Of a stretch of 64,000 nucleotides of DNA, positions 45,208 through 54,250 are shown one piece after another. The notes below the pieces were generated by a model that ran no database searches, had not been told where the DNA came from, and was given only the letters and a program-made list of their open reading frames with translations. Both the position numbers and the translations under genes were made by a program. This DNA is from JBFMHP01 sp040752855 (GTDB lineage: Bacteria; Pseudomonadota; Gammaproteobacteria; RBG-16-57-12). The DNA lies in contig JBFMHP010000025.1 of NCBI GenBank assembly GCA_040752855.1, forward strand, positions 62,001 through 126,000, given 5' to 3'. Numbering within the stretch: the stretch's first letter is position 1; each line of letters begins with the position of its first letter.

Positions 45208-48200
45208 ATGTTGCAGCTGCGCGGCGGTCCGGCCCTTTCCTCATTTCGGCGAAGCAAGCTCCTGGCGGCGATCCAGGCACGGGTTCCCGAGGTGGCCGGC
45301 CTGCGCGAGGAATTCATCCATTTCGTCTCCGTGGAGCGCGCCCTGAGCGGCGACGAGCGCGAGCTGCTCGAACAAGTGCTGAGCTATGGCGCAGCGCGCG
45401 AGGCACAGGAGCCTGCTGGCACGCGGGTCGTGGTCGTGCCGCGTTTCGGCACCATCTCGCCCTGGTCGAGCAAGGCCAGCGATATCGCACACAATTGCGG
45501 CCTGCAGGCGATCCGGCGCATCGAGCGTGGCACCTGTTATTTTCTGACCACCCAAGGCAACCAGCCGCTCACTGCCGCGCAGTTGGCCCAGATCAAGCCC
45601 CTGCTGCATGATCGCATGACCGAAACGCTGCTGGAGAGCGCGGAGGACGCTGTGGCCCTGTTCGGCGAGGCCCAGCCCGCGCCGATGACCTCGGTGGACA
45701 TCCTCGGCGGTGGCCGGGTGGCGCTGGAGATCGCCAACCGCACGCTGGGCCTGGCGCTGGCCGATGATGAGATCGACTACCTGGTCGAGAATTTCACCGC
45801 CCTGGGGCGCAATCCGAACGACATCGAGCTGATGATGTTCGCCCAGGCCAATTCCGAGCACTGCCGCCACAAGATCTTCAACGCCGACTGGGTCATCGAT
45901 GGTCAGCCGCAGCAGAAATCGCTGTTCGGCATGATCAAGAACACCTATCAGCGCCATCCCGACAACATCCTCTCCGCCTACCGCGACAACGCGGCGGTCA
46001 TTCGTGGCCACCAGGCCGGGCGCTTCTTCCCGGACCCGCAGGACGGCACCTATCGTTATCATCGGGAAGACGTCCACATCCTGATGAAGGTGGAGACGCA
46101 CAATCACCCCACGGCCATCTCGCCCGATCCCGGCGCGGCCACCGGCTCCGGCGGTGAGATCCGCGACGAAGGCGCCACCGGCCGCGGCGGCAAACCGAAG
46201 GCCGGCCTGTGCGGCTTCAGCGTCTCCAATCTGCGCCTGCCCGGCGCGGTGCAGCCGTGGGAGACGGATTTCGGCAAGCCGGGGCGCATCGCCAGCGCGC
46301 TCGATATCATGCTGCAAGGCCCGATCGGCGCGGCTTCTTACAACAACGAATTCGGCCGCCCCAATCTGTGCGGCTACTTCCGTACCTTCGAGCTGAAGAC
46401 CCCGGGCCCGAACGGCGCGGAGATCCGCGGCTATCACAAGCCGATCATGCTCGCCGGCGGCCTGGGCAATATCCGCGCGCAACACGTCGCCAAGAACGAC
46501 ATCCCAGCCGGCGCCCAACTGGTGGTGCTCGGCGGTCCGGCCATGTTGATCGGGCTGGGCGGCGGGGCGGCCTCCTCGGTGGCCAGCGGCGCGAGCGCGG
46601 AGGATCTGGATTTCGCCTCGGTGCAGCGCAGCAACCCGGAGATGCAGCGCCGTTGCCAGGAGGTCATCGACCGCTGCTGGCAGCTCGGTGAACACAATCC
46701 CATCGTCTCGATCCATGACGTCGGCGCCGGCGGCATCTCCAATGCGATGCCGGAGCTGGTCAACGATGCCGGGCGCGGCGCGCGCTTCGAGCTGCGCGCC
46801 ATCCCGAACGACGAACCCGGCATGTCGCCGCTCGAGATCTGGTGCAATGAATCGCAGGAGCGTTACGTGCTGGCGATCGCCCCGGAGAGTCTGGAGCAGT
46901 TCCGCGAGATTTGTGAACGCGAGCGCTGCCCGTTTGCGGTGATCGGCGAGGCGACCGAAGAGCGCCAGTTGGTGCTGGGCGACGGCCATTTCGAAAACAC
47001 CCCCATCGACATGCCGATGGAGGTCCTGCTCGGCAAGCCGCCGAAGATGCTGCGCGATGTGCACCACAAGACCTTCGCCAAGCCGGAATTCAACACCGCG
47101 AACATCGACCTCAAAGAGGCCGCTTACCGCATCCTCCGGCTGCCGACGGTCGCCGACAAGACCTTCCTTATCACCATCGGTGACCGTTCGGTGACCGGCC
47201 TGGTGGCGCGCGATCAAATGGTCGGCCCCTGGCAGGTGCCGGTGGCCGATGTGGCCGTTACCGCGACCAGCTTCGATACCTACACCGGCGAGGCCATGGC
47301 CATGGGCGAGCGCACGCCGGTCGCGGTGCTGCAGCACGCGGCCTCCGCGCGCATGGCGGTGGCCGAGGCGATCACCAACATCGCCGCCGCCTCCATCGAA
47401 AAGCTGAGCGATATCAAACTCTCGGCCAACTGGATGGCCGCCGCCGGTTATCCCGGCGAGGATGCCGGCCTGTTCGATGCGGTGAAGGCCGTGGGCATGG
47501 AGCTGTGTCCCGCGCTGGGCCTGACCATACCGGTGGGCAAGGACTCGATGTCGATGAAGACCGTCTGGCAGCACGAGGGCGAGCGTCGTGAGGTGGTCGC
47601 GCCGTTGTCGCTGATCATCTCGGCCTTCGCGCCGGTGACCGATTGCCGCCGCACGCTGACCCCGCAGCTGCGCACCGACATCGAGGCCAGCGAATTGATC
47701 TTCATCGATCTGGGCAAGGGCGCCAACCGCCTCGGCGGCAGCGCGCTGGCCCAGGTCTACCAGCAGATCGGCCATCATCCGGCCGATCTGGATGACCCGT
47801 ATGCGCTCAAGGCCTTCTTCGAGGCCATCCAGACGCTGCACCGCCAAGGTCTGCTGCTGGCCTACCACGACCGCTCCGACGGCGGGCTCTTCGCTACCGT
47901 CTGCGAGATGGCTTTTGCCGGCCACACCGGCGTGGAGATCGATCTTGCCCCGCTCGGCAAAGAGGCGGCCGCCGCGTTGTTCAGCGAAGAGCTGGGTGCG
48001 TTGATCCAGGTGCGCCATACCGATACCGACGATGTGCTCAAGCTCCTGCGCGATGCCGGATTGGGTAAACACAGCGCCGTGATCGGCCAGCTGCGCGACG
48101 ATGATCGCATCGTGTTCACCCGCGCCGGGGTCGAGGTCCTCGCCGACAGCCGCATCAATTTCCATCGCGCCTGGTCCGAGATCAGCTGGCGCATGCAGTC

Positions 48201-49107
48201 GCTGCGCGACAATCCGCAGTGCGCGCAGCAGGAATACGACCGCCTGCTCGATGCCAAGAATCCCGGCCTGCACGTCACGCTGACCTATAACCTCAACGAC
48301 GACATCGCGGCCCCTTATATCGCCACCGGCATCCGTCCGCGCGTGGCGGTGCTGCGCGAGCAGGGTGTGAACGGCCAGGTCGAGATGGCGGCCGCCTTCG
48401 ATCGTGCCGGCTTCAATGCGATCGACGTACACATGAGCGATATCATCGAAGGTCGCGTCAGTCTGAATGACTTCAAGGGCCTGGTTGCCTGCGGCGGATT
48501 TTCCTACGGGGATGTGCTCGGCGCCGGCGAAGGCTGGGCGAAGTCAATCCTGTTCAACCCACGCGCCCGCGATGAATTCAGCGCCTTTTTCATGCGCGAA
48601 GACAGCTTCGGGCTGGGGGTGTGCAACGGCTGCCAGATGATGTCCAACCTGCACGCGCTCATTCACGGCGCCAGTATCTGGCCGCGTTTTGCGCGCAACG
48701 AGTCCGAGCAGTTCGAGGCGCGTGTGTGCATGGTCGAAGTGCTCGATTCACCCTCGATCTTCCTGCAAGGCATGACCGGTTCGCGCATGCCGATCGCCGT
48801 GGCCCACGGCGAAGGTCGCGCCGTGTTCCGGCCGGGTGATTCCGCCGCAAAGGCCTTCGAGCACGGCGTCGTCGCCCTGCGTTATGTCGACAATTACGGC
48901 ACTCCGACCGAGGTGTATCCGGCTAACCCGAATGGCTCGGCGATGGGTATTACTGGGCTGACCACGACGGACGGGCGCTTCACCATCATGATGCCGCATC
49001 CGGAGCGGGTCTTCCGCGCCGTGCAGCATTCCTGGCGGCCTGCGGAATGGGGCGAGGACGGCCCCTGGATGCGCATGTTCCGCAATGCGAGGAAGTGGGT
49101 GTCGTGA
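45208..49107 (+). CDS. purL: Phosphoribosylformylglycinamidine synthase (large, single-chain)
   Basis: 1299 residues, the fused gammaproteobacterial form. Converts FGAR, glutamine and ATP to FGAM. N-terminal PurS-like region, FGAM synthetase core with SEHCRHKIFNADWVIDG and KVETHNHPTAISPDPGAATG, and a C-terminal glutamine amidotransferase with nucleophile Cys in LGVCNGCQMMSNL and His/Glu in MMPHPERVFRAVQ. ATG 45208 gives the standard start LQLRGGPALSSFR. Same direction as purC. Confidence 0.98.
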   Translation: MLQLRGGPALSSFRRSKLLAAIQARVPEVAGLREEFIHFVSVERALSGDERELLEQVLSYGAAREAQEPAGTRVVVVPRFGTISPWSSKASDIAHNCGLQAIRRIERGTCYFLTTQGNQPLTAAQLAQIKPLLHDRMTETLLESAEDAVALFGEAQPAPMTSVDILGGGRVALEIANRTLGLALADDEIDYLVENFTALGRNPNDIELMMFAQANSEHCRHKIFNADWVIDGQPQQKSLFGMIKNTYQRHPDNILSAYRDNAAVIRGHQAGRFFPDPQDGTYRYHREDVHILMKVETHNHPTAISPDPGAATGSGGEIRDEGATGRGGKPKAGLCGFSVSNLRLPGAVQPWETDFGKPGRIASALDIMLQGPIGAASYNNEFGRPNLCGYFRTFELKTPGPNGAEIRGYHKPIMLAGGLGNIRAQHVAKNDIPAGAQLVVLGGPAMLIGLGGGAASSVASGASAEDLDFASVQRSNPEMQRRCQEVIDRCWQLGEHNPIVSIHDVGAGGISNAMPELVNDAGRGARFELRAIPNDEPGMSPLEIWCNESQERYVLAIAPESLEQFREICERERCPFAVIGEATEERQLVLGDGHFENTPIDMPMEVLLGKPPKMLRDVHHKTFAKPEFNTANIDLKEAAYRILRLPTVADKTFLITIGDRSVTGLVARDQMVGPWQVPVADVAVTATSFDTYTGEAMAMGERTPVAVLQHAASARMAVAEAITNIAAASIEKLSDIKLSANWMAAAGYPGEDAGLFDAVKAVGMELCPALGLTIPVGKDSMSMKTVWQHEGERREVVAPLSLIISAFAPVTDCRRTLTPQLRTDIEASELIFIDLGKGANRLGGSALAQVYQQIGHHPADLDDPYALKAFFEAIQTLHRQGLLLAYHDRSDGGLFATVCEMAFAGHTGVEIDLAPLGKEAAAALFSEELGALIQVRHTDTDDVLKLLRDAGLGKHSAVIGQLRDDDRIVFTRAGVEVLADSRINFHRAWSEISWRMQSLRDNPQCAQQEYDRLLDAKNPGLHVTLTYNLNDDIAAPYIATGIRPRVAVLREQGVNGQVEMAAAFDRAGFNAIDVHMSDIIEGRVSLNDFKGLVACGGFSYGDVLGAGEGWAKSILFNPRARDEFSAFFMREDSFGLGVCNGCQMMSNLHALIHGASIWPRFARNESEQFEARVCMVEVLDSPSIFLQGMTGSRMPIAVAHGEGRAVFRPGDSAAKAFEHGVVALRYVDNYGTPTEVYPANPNGSAMGITGLTTTDGRFTIMMPHPERVFRAVQHSWRPAEWGEDGPWMRMFRNARKWVS

Positions 49108-49253
49108 CGAGGGAGTTTTGGCGGTCTGTGATTTTTTACGCTTCCATTCCGCCGGTGGTATCAATAAAATCGCGCAGCGGTCGAATATTGCTGGAACCGA
49201 TTTCCGGGGTCAGCGGTGAAATGTAAGCCTCAAAATGGATTTCAATACGAGTG

Positions 49254-49529
49254 ATGAGCAACGCTAAAGTCAGCAAGATCATTATCAAGGGCGTTACAAC
49301 AGACGGCCGGAGATTCCGGCCGAGTGATTGGGCGCAACGCCTGACCACCGCGATTTCGACCATCGGTCCGGACCGTCGCGTGCATTTTCATCCGAAGGTG
49401 AACATGGTGACGATCGATGGCGTCAATTGCGTGGTGATTGACGCCAGTCTCGAGGAAGATGAGCCGACGGTGTTCAAGTTCTTGCTCAATTTCGCCAAAA
49501 GCAACAATCTCGAAACCTACACCGAATAG
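49254..49529 (+). CDS. DUF3579 family small protein
   Basis: 91 residues, small cytoplasmic protein with no known function. The family segment KIIIKGVTTDGRRFRPSDWA and the FHPKVNMVTIDGVNCVVID strand pair are visible. A GTG directly precedes ATG 49254. Convergent with the CBS gene; a hairpin lies between the two stop codons. Confidence 0.8.
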   Translation: MSNAKVSKIIIKGVTTDGRRFRPSDWAQRLTTAISTIGPDRRVHFHPKVNMVTIDGVNCVVIDASLEEDEPTVFKFLLNFAKSNNLETYTE

Positions 49530-49556
49530 ATTGCCCGCAAGCTGGGCAATTTATTC
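49530..49556. terminator. Hairpin between the convergent DUF3579 and CBS genes
   Basis: ATTGCCC (49530-49536) pairs with GGGCAAT (49544-49550) and is followed by TTATTC. It lies exactly between the two stop codons and may end transcription from both sides. Confidence 0.55.
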
Positions 49557-50003
49557 TTCCGGCCAGTTCTTGATATAACTCTTCAGTAAATTGTTTTCCT
49601 GCTTGGTTTCCGTCAGCAGGGCTTCCACGATATCGCTCACGGAAATGATCCCCACGAACTGATCGCCATCCATGACCGGCAAGTGCCTGATCCTGTGGCC
49701 GGTTTGGTTGTTGATCATCAAGTCCATGACATGATCGACGGTGTCGGCGATCTGGCAGGTGATCAGGGTAGGGGCCATGATATCGCGCACCTTGAGCGTC
49801 GAGAGTTTGTCCGGCTTGCCGCCGACCACATGCAGGATGTCGCGCTCAGTGACGATGCTTTTTATGCCAGTCGGTCCTTCTCTCACAACCAAAGAGCCGA
49901 TTCTGTTGTCGTTCATTACCTTGGCGGCTTCCGTCACCGAGGCATCCGGAGAGACGGAAAAACTGGATTTGCTCTTGTTTTTAAAGAGGTATCCGACCTT
50001 CAT
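49551..50003 (-). CDS. Two-CBS-domain protein
   Basis: 150 residues made of a pair of CBS motifs (about 12-65 and 80-135), a module that binds adenine nucleotides. Landmarks are TEAAKVMNDNRIGSLVV and HRIRHLPVMDGDQFVGIISV. ATG 50003 is fixed by AAGGAG six bases upstream; the frame is open for 14 more codons, but no binding site precedes that start. Stand-alone; regulated partner unknown. Confidence 0.9.
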   Translation of the reverse strand: MKVGYLFKNKSKSSFSVSPDASVTEAAKVMNDNRIGSLVVREGPTGIKSIVTERDILHVVGGKPDKLSTLKVRDIMAPTLITCQIADTVDHVMDLMINNQTGHRIRHLPVMDGDQFVGIISVSDIVEALLTETKQENNLLKSYIKNWPEE

Positions 50004-50320
50004 GGGGGGCTCCTTAGCACTGATTATTTGGGGCTCGCGATTCATTTTGATTTTGCAACTCTACCATAAGCAGATTCGCCGACAACCCCCATGTGCTGAT
50101 TCAAATTTGTGATTTGATGCATTTACTCCTCAAAGCGATTTGATTAAATTTTACTCAAAGTAAGGTCGGGCGCTCATGGAATCGCCGTGTTCGCAAGTAA
50201 CCGGTTCATAGACGGCCTGATTACCACTTCATAAGTGTTGAAATGCGGATCGTGTCCGGTTAAGGTTATATTAATATTACTATGGAACGATTGAGGTAAT
50301 TCCAACTCAAGGGGGTCTGT
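50004..50320. other. 317-bp divergent regulatory region (CBS / cytochrome c)
   Basis: No gene seen. Parts are AT-rich: the stretch at about 50130-50160 and TTATATTAATATTA near 50268-50282, a possible -10 region for the cytochrome gene. TTGAG and CTCAA at 50291-50310 can form a small stem in the cytochrome leader beside its AAGGGGG ribosome binding site. No FNR-type site was found. Confidence 0.45.
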
Positions 50321-50638
50321 ATGAACCGCATGAGGTCGTGGCAATGGCTGGCGATGATCGCGCTGGGCTTTGCCTTCTCGAGTCAGGGATATACCGCCGA
50401 GCAGGGACGTCAGATCTATAACGAGTACTGCCATATGTGTCATGGCAACGGCATGTCGGATGTGCCGCAGTTCGGCAAGGTCGACGACTGGGAACCACTC
50501 AAGGAGAAGGGGTCCGAAGCCTTGTATAACGCTGCCATCTATGGGGTGAAGGCGATGCCACCCAAAGGTTTGTGTGACAAGTGCAGCGAAAAGCAGATCA
50601 AAGAGGCGGTCGACTACATGATGGATAACAGCCTGTAA
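50321..50638 (+). CDS. Cytochrome c5-like periplasmic protein
   Basis: 105 residues. Signal peptide ends near YTA. Haem site CHMCH (Cys37, Cys40, His41), axial Met79 in VKAMPPKG, and a second CxxC pair (Cys85, Cys88) as in cytochrome c5. Single-haem electron carrier in the periplasm; the partner oxidase or reductase is not in this window. A strong terminator follows. Confidence 0.92.
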   Translation: MNRMRSWQWLAMIALGFAFSSQGYTAEQGRQIYNEYCHMCHGNGMSDVPQFGKVDDWEPLKEKGSEALYNAAIYGVKAMPPKGLCDKCSEKQIKEAVDYMMDNSL

Positions 50639-50666
50639 ACGGCCCTGTCGCTCACCGAATAACATC

Positions 50667-50690
50667 AAGCCCCGCAATCGGGGCTTTTTT
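50667..50690 (+). terminator. Intrinsic terminator after the cytochrome gene
   Basis: AAGCCCCG (50667-50674) pairs with CGGGGCTT (50679-50686) around a 4-base loop and ends in a run of T to 50690. Confidence 0.9.
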
Positions 50691-50729
50691 GTTTCTATAC
50701 TACGTTGTGATGCAGGCGTGAGGTGGAAG

Positions 50730-51686
50730 ATGCAAACAGGTGTGTGGGTGTATCACGGCAAGGAACTCGGGGAGTATGGCTTTCCCAACGGCCACCCCTT
50801 CGGCCCTGGGCGCCAAGCGTGCTTCTGGGAAGCCTTATGCCGGCAGGGATTGGACCAGAGGTGCACGGTGCGCGCGCCGGTTATGGCCTCGCAAGAGCAG
50901 ATCGAGCGCTTTCACACCCACGAGTATGTGGAACGGGTGAAGCGCTACTCGGCGACGGGAACCGGCTATCTCGATGCCGGCGATACCCCGGCCTTTCCCG
51001 GCGTGTACGAGGCGGCCGCCTATGTGGTCGGCAGCGCTCTGGATGCCATGGGCGGGATCATGCAGCGTAAATGTCAAACGGCCTTCGTGCCGATTGCGGG
51101 GCTCCATCACGCCGCGCGTCGGGGCGCGGCCGGGTTCTGTGTATTCAATGATTGTGGTGTTGTCATCGAAACCCTGCGCCAGCACCACAGGCTGGCACGC
51201 ATCGCCTATGTCGATATCGACGCCCATCACGGGGATGGGGTGTGCTATGGCTTCATCGACCAACCGGGGGTGTGGATCGCCGATATCCATGAAGACGGCC
51301 GCTACCTTTATCCCGGCACCGGCCGAGCGGATGAAACCGGTGATGGCACGGCGCGCGGCACCAAATTGAATCTGCCCATGCAGCCGGGCTCGGGCGATCA
51401 GGAATTCAAGATGGCCTGGACCAAGGTGGAGACATTCATCCACCAAGCCCGCCCGGAGTTCATCGTGTTGCAATGCGGCGTCGACAGCCTGGCGGGCGAT
51501 CCGCTCACGCACCTGGGCTTTTCCGAACAGTCCCACTACCACGCCGCGCTGCGCTTGACGGCCTTGGCCAAGGAATATGCCCAGGGTCGGCTGCTGGCGG
51601 TGGGCGGCGGGGGCTACGCCCCGGAGAACATTGCGCGCGGCTGGACCGCGGTGGTCAAGGCCTTGATCGAGTCCGCGCATGGCTGA
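50730..51686 (+). CDS. Histone deacetylase / AcuC superfamily protein
   Basis: 318 residues, arginase/deacetylase fold. Zinc and catalytic residues are visible in PIAGLHHAARRGAAGF (His pair), YVDIDAHHGDGVCYGF (Asp/His ligands) and QCGVDSLAGDPL (Asp). The family includes acetoin utilisation and acetylpolyamine hydrolases; the substrate is not evident. ATG 50730 has AGGTGG upstream and is preferred to GTG 50718. Overlaps the next gene by 8 bp. Confidence 0.9.
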   Translation: MQTGVWVYHGKELGEYGFPNGHPFGPGRQACFWEALCRQGLDQRCTVRAPVMASQEQIERFHTHEYVERVKRYSATGTGYLDAGDTPAFPGVYEAAAYVVGSALDAMGGIMQRKCQTAFVPIAGLHHAARRGAAGFCVFNDCGVVIETLRQHHRLARIAYVDIDAHHGDGVCYGFIDQPGVWIADIHEDGRYLYPGTGRADETGDGTARGTKLNLPMQPGSGDQEFKMAWTKVETFIHQARPEFIVLQCGVDSLAGDPLTHLGFSEQSHYHAALRLTALAKEYAQGRLLAVGGGGYAPENIARGWTAVVKALIESAHG

Positions 51687-52152
51687 GCGGCAACGGTTTC
51701 TATGCGATGAAATGCTCGCCCGGCTCGGCCGCTGGCTGCGAGCGGCGGGATACGACACCGAGATCGCCGCCCCGGGGTTGGCCGATCGGGATCTCATCGA
51801 GCTGGCGCGGACGCATGGGCGCCTGCTGATCACCCGCGATCGTAAGTTCCTCGAATACAAGGATGCCGCTGAGCGGGTGCTGGTGTTGCATGCCAATGAA
51901 CTGGAGGCCTGTGTCCGCGAGTTGAGCCAGCGCTTGTCGCTCGATTGGCAATACCGGCCCTTTTCCCGCTGCATGGTCTGCAACACCCCGCTGCAGCAGG
52001 CCCGGCCGGAAGAGCTGGCCCAGGTGCCGGAGCAGGCGCGCGCGCGTGTCGAACGCTTGTATAAATGCCAGGGCTGCCAGCGGCTCTATTGGGAAGGCAG
52101 CCACGTCAGGCGCATGAGCCGGCAATTGCAACGCTGGCAGCAAGCCGTTTGA
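51679..52152 (+). CDS. Mut7-C RNase-domain protein with zinc ribbon
   Basis: 157 residues. Mut7-C module, a PIN-fold nuclease-like domain: FLCDEMLARLGRWLRAAGYD, LITRDRKFLE and the acidic residues within. The C-terminal zinc ribbon has CMVCNTPL and CQGCQRLYWEGSH. Its function in bacteria is unproven; the domain is related to C. elegans MUT-7. Translationally coupled to the deacetylase-family gene. Confidence 0.88.
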   Translation: MAERQRFLCDEMLARLGRWLRAAGYDTEIAAPGLADRDLIELARTHGRLLITRDRKFLEYKDAAERVLVLHANELEACVRELSQRLSLDWQYRPFSRCMVCNTPLQQARPEELAQVPEQARARVERLYKCQGCQRLYWEGSHVRRMSRQLQRWQQAV

Positions 52153-52208
52153 GCATCCGCTTTGCATGCAATCGCGGGCCAAATCGGGTAATATTGCCGC
52201 TCCCCCGT

Positions 52209-52228
52209 GGAGGGGATTATTCCCCTCC
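52209..52228 (+). promoter_or_regulatory. Hairpin in the glyA leader
   Basis: GGAGGGG (52209-52215) pairs with CCCCTCC (52222-52228). It lies 36 bp before the glyA start; TAATAT at 52191-52196 just upstream could be a -10 box. No T run follows, so it is a leader structure rather than a terminator. Function unknown. Confidence 0.35.
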
Positions 52229-52264
52229 GACTGAAGTAATGCAGCAACTGGATTGAGGATAGCG

Positions 52265-53518
52265 ATGTTCACAAAAAACATGACGATTGCCGGTTTTGAC
52301 GACGAAGTGGCCCAGGCCATCCGCCAAGAGACAACCCGTCAAGAGGCGCACATCGAGCTGATCGCCTCTGAAAACTACGCCAGCCCGCGCGTGATGGAGG
52401 CACAAGGTTCCGTGCTCACCAACAAGTACGCCGAAGGCTACCCCGGCAAGCGTTACTATGGCGGTTGTGAATATGTGGACATCGTCGAGCAGTTGGCGAT
52501 CGATCGCGTCAAACAGCTGTTCGGCGCCGATTACGCCAACGTGCAACCGCACTCCGGCTCGCAGGCCAATGCCGCCGTCTACATGGCCCTGCTGCAACCG
52601 GGTGACACCATCCTCGGCATGAGCCTGGCCCACGGCGGCCATCTTACCCACGGTGCCAAGGTGAATTTCTCCGGCAAGATCTACAACGCCGTGCAGTACG
52701 GCCTGAATGAAACCAGTGGCGAGATCGATTACGAGCAAGTCGAGCAGCTCGCCCATGAACACAAACCCAAGATGATCGTCGCCGGCTTCAGCGCCTATTC
52801 GCGCGTCGTCGACTGGCAGCGCTTCCGCGACATCGCCGACCAGGTCGGCGCCTATCTGTTCGTGGACATGGCGCACGTCGCCGGCCTGGTCGCCGCCGGG
52901 ATCTACCCGAGCCCGGTGCAGATCGCCGATGTCACCACCTCCACCACCCACAAGACCCTGCGCGGCCCGCGCGGCGGCATCATCCTGGCCAAGGCCAATC
53001 CCGAAATCGAGAAGAAACTCAACTCCATCGTCTTCCCCGGCATCCAGGGCGGTCCGCTGATGCATGTGATCGCCGCCAAGGCGGTGGCCTTCAAGGAGGC
53101 CTTGTTGCCGGAATTCAAAGGTTACCAAGAGCAGGTTGTCAAGAATGCCCGCACCATGGCGCAGGTGATGATCGGCCGCGGTTACAAGATAGTCTCCGGC
53201 GGCACCGACAACCATCTCTTCCTGGTCGATCTGATCGACAAGAAGATCACCGGAAAGGATGCCGAGGCGGCACTCGGCGCGGCGCACATCACCGTGAACA
53301 AGAACTCGGTGCCGAACGACCCGCAATCGCCGTTTGTCACCAGCGGTATCCGCATCGGCACCCCGGCGATGACCACGCGCGGTTTCAAGGAGACCGAGGC
53401 GCGTCAACTGGCGGGCTGGATCTGCGACATCCTCGATAATCTGGGCAATACGTCAGTGATCGAGCGCGTGCGCGGCCAAGTGGCCGAGGTGTGCGCCAAG
53501 TATCCGGTATACGCCTAA
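52265..53518 (+). CDS. glyA: Serine hydroxymethyltransferase
   Basis: 417 residues, PLP enzyme that interconverts serine and glycine with tetrahydrofolate and feeds one-carbon units to purine synthesis. PLP-Lys lies in TTSTTHKTLRGPRGG; IELIASENYASPRVMEAQGS and EGYPGKRYYGGCEYVD are signatures. ATG 52265, preceded by GAGGAT, gives the usual N-terminus. nrdR follows 24 bp later. Confidence 0.98.
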   Translation: MFTKNMTIAGFDDEVAQAIRQETTRQEAHIELIASENYASPRVMEAQGSVLTNKYAEGYPGKRYYGGCEYVDIVEQLAIDRVKQLFGADYANVQPHSGSQANAAVYMALLQPGDTILGMSLAHGGHLTHGAKVNFSGKIYNAVQYGLNETSGEIDYEQVEQLAHEHKPKMIVAGFSAYSRVVDWQRFRDIADQVGAYLFVDMAHVAGLVAAGIYPSPVQIADVTTSTTHKTLRGPRGGIILAKANPEIEKKLNSIVFPGIQGGPLMHVIAAKAVAFKEALLPEFKGYQEQVVKNARTMAQVMIGRGYKIVSGGTDNHLFLVDLIDKKITGKDAEAALGAAHITVNKNSVPNDPQSPFVTSGIRIGTPAMTTRGFKETEARQLAGWICDILDNLGNTSVIERVRGQVAEVCAKYPVYA

Positions 53519-53542
53519 GCGATCGACTAATCGAAGTGGCGC

Positions 53543-54001
53543 ATGCGTTGCCCGTTCTGCTCCGCCGATGACACCAAGGTGATCGACTCGCGTCTGGCCA
53601 GTGAAGGCTACGTGGTGCGCCGCCGCCGCGAATGCCTGAGTTGCGGGGAACGCTACACCACCTTCGAAACCGCCGAACTGGTGATGCCGCGCGTGATCAA
53701 GCGTGATGGCCGCCGCGAGCCGTTCGATGAAGACAAGCTGCGCGCCGGCATCCTGCGCGCCATGGAAAAGCGCCCCGTCAGCACCGAGGCGATCGAGAAC
53801 GCCATCAATCACATCAAGCAGCGCCTGCGCAACACGGGTGAGCGCGAAGTGAAGGGCAGCATGGTGGGCGAGCTGGTCATGGAAGAGCTGCGCGATCTCG
53901 ATCAAGTGGCCTACGTGCGCTTCGCCTCGGTCTACCGCAGCTTCCAGGATCTGGACGAATTCCGTAAAGAGATCGAGCGGCTCGAAGGCAAAAAGCCGTG
54001 A
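53543..54001 (+). CDS. nrdR: Transcriptional repressor NrdR
   Basis: 152 residues. N-terminal zinc ribbon (MRCPFC and CLSCGERYTT) and an ATP-cone domain (VIKRDGRREPFDEDKLRAGI). Represses ribonucleotide reductase genes when dATP is bound. Standard neighbour between glyA and ribD. No NrdR box was seen in this window. Confidence 0.97.
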   Translation: MRCPFCSADDTKVIDSRLASEGYVVRRRRECLSCGERYTTFETAELVMPRVIKRDGRREPFDEDKLRAGILRAMEKRPVSTEAIENAINHIKQRLRNTGEREVKGSMVGELVMEELRDLDQVAYVRFASVYRSFQDLDEFRKEIERLEGKKP

Positions 54002-54039
54002 TGGCGGCGTTGCATTCCGGCGCATGCCGGAACCCAAAA

Positions 54040-54219
54040 TGTAGGGTGGGTTAGGCGATTTTTGCCTAACCCACCAAGCGTTGCGAAGCAACACATTGTC
54101 GAGTGCCTGTCGGCACAACTGGTGGGTTACGGCGCGACCCTCACCCCATCCCTCTCCCGCTCGCGGGAGAGGGGGAGTCGGTCATCGAGTGAATTGGTCG
54201 GCGCCTAACCCACCCTACA
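54040..54219. repeat. 180-bp MITE-like element with 18-bp inverted ends
   Basis: TGTAGGGTGGGTTAGGCG at 54040-54057 is repeated exactly in inverse orientation at 54202-54219. The left arm can also pair with a nearby inverse copy (GCCTAACCCACC, ending near 54072), and a partial direct copy lies near 54121. A GGGAGAGGG unit (54138-54173) is nested inside. No coding capacity. It fills most of the nrdR-ribD gap. Confidence 0.8.
54138..54173. repeat. GGGAGAGGG palindrome unit, copy 3
   Basis: CCCTCACCCC head and a CCCTCTCCCG/CGGGAGAGGG stem at 54150-54173, in the same orientation as 45015-45050 and nearly identical to it. Confidence 0.8.
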
Positions 54220-54250
54220 TAGATAAGAGCTTTCCGACCCCGAATCCCTC

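Noticed and set aside
45241..48432. Minus-strand open frame of over 1000 codons.
   Set aside because: A high-GC shadow of purL; composition is His/Arg/Ala-rich with no motif.
50130..50165. Possible FNR-type site upstream of the cytochrome c gene.
   Set aside because: TTGAT is present but the paired ATCAA at the required spacing is not.
54002..54250. FMN riboswitch upstream of ribD.
   Set aside because: The palindromes found are a mobile-type element; the conserved RFN segments were not seen.
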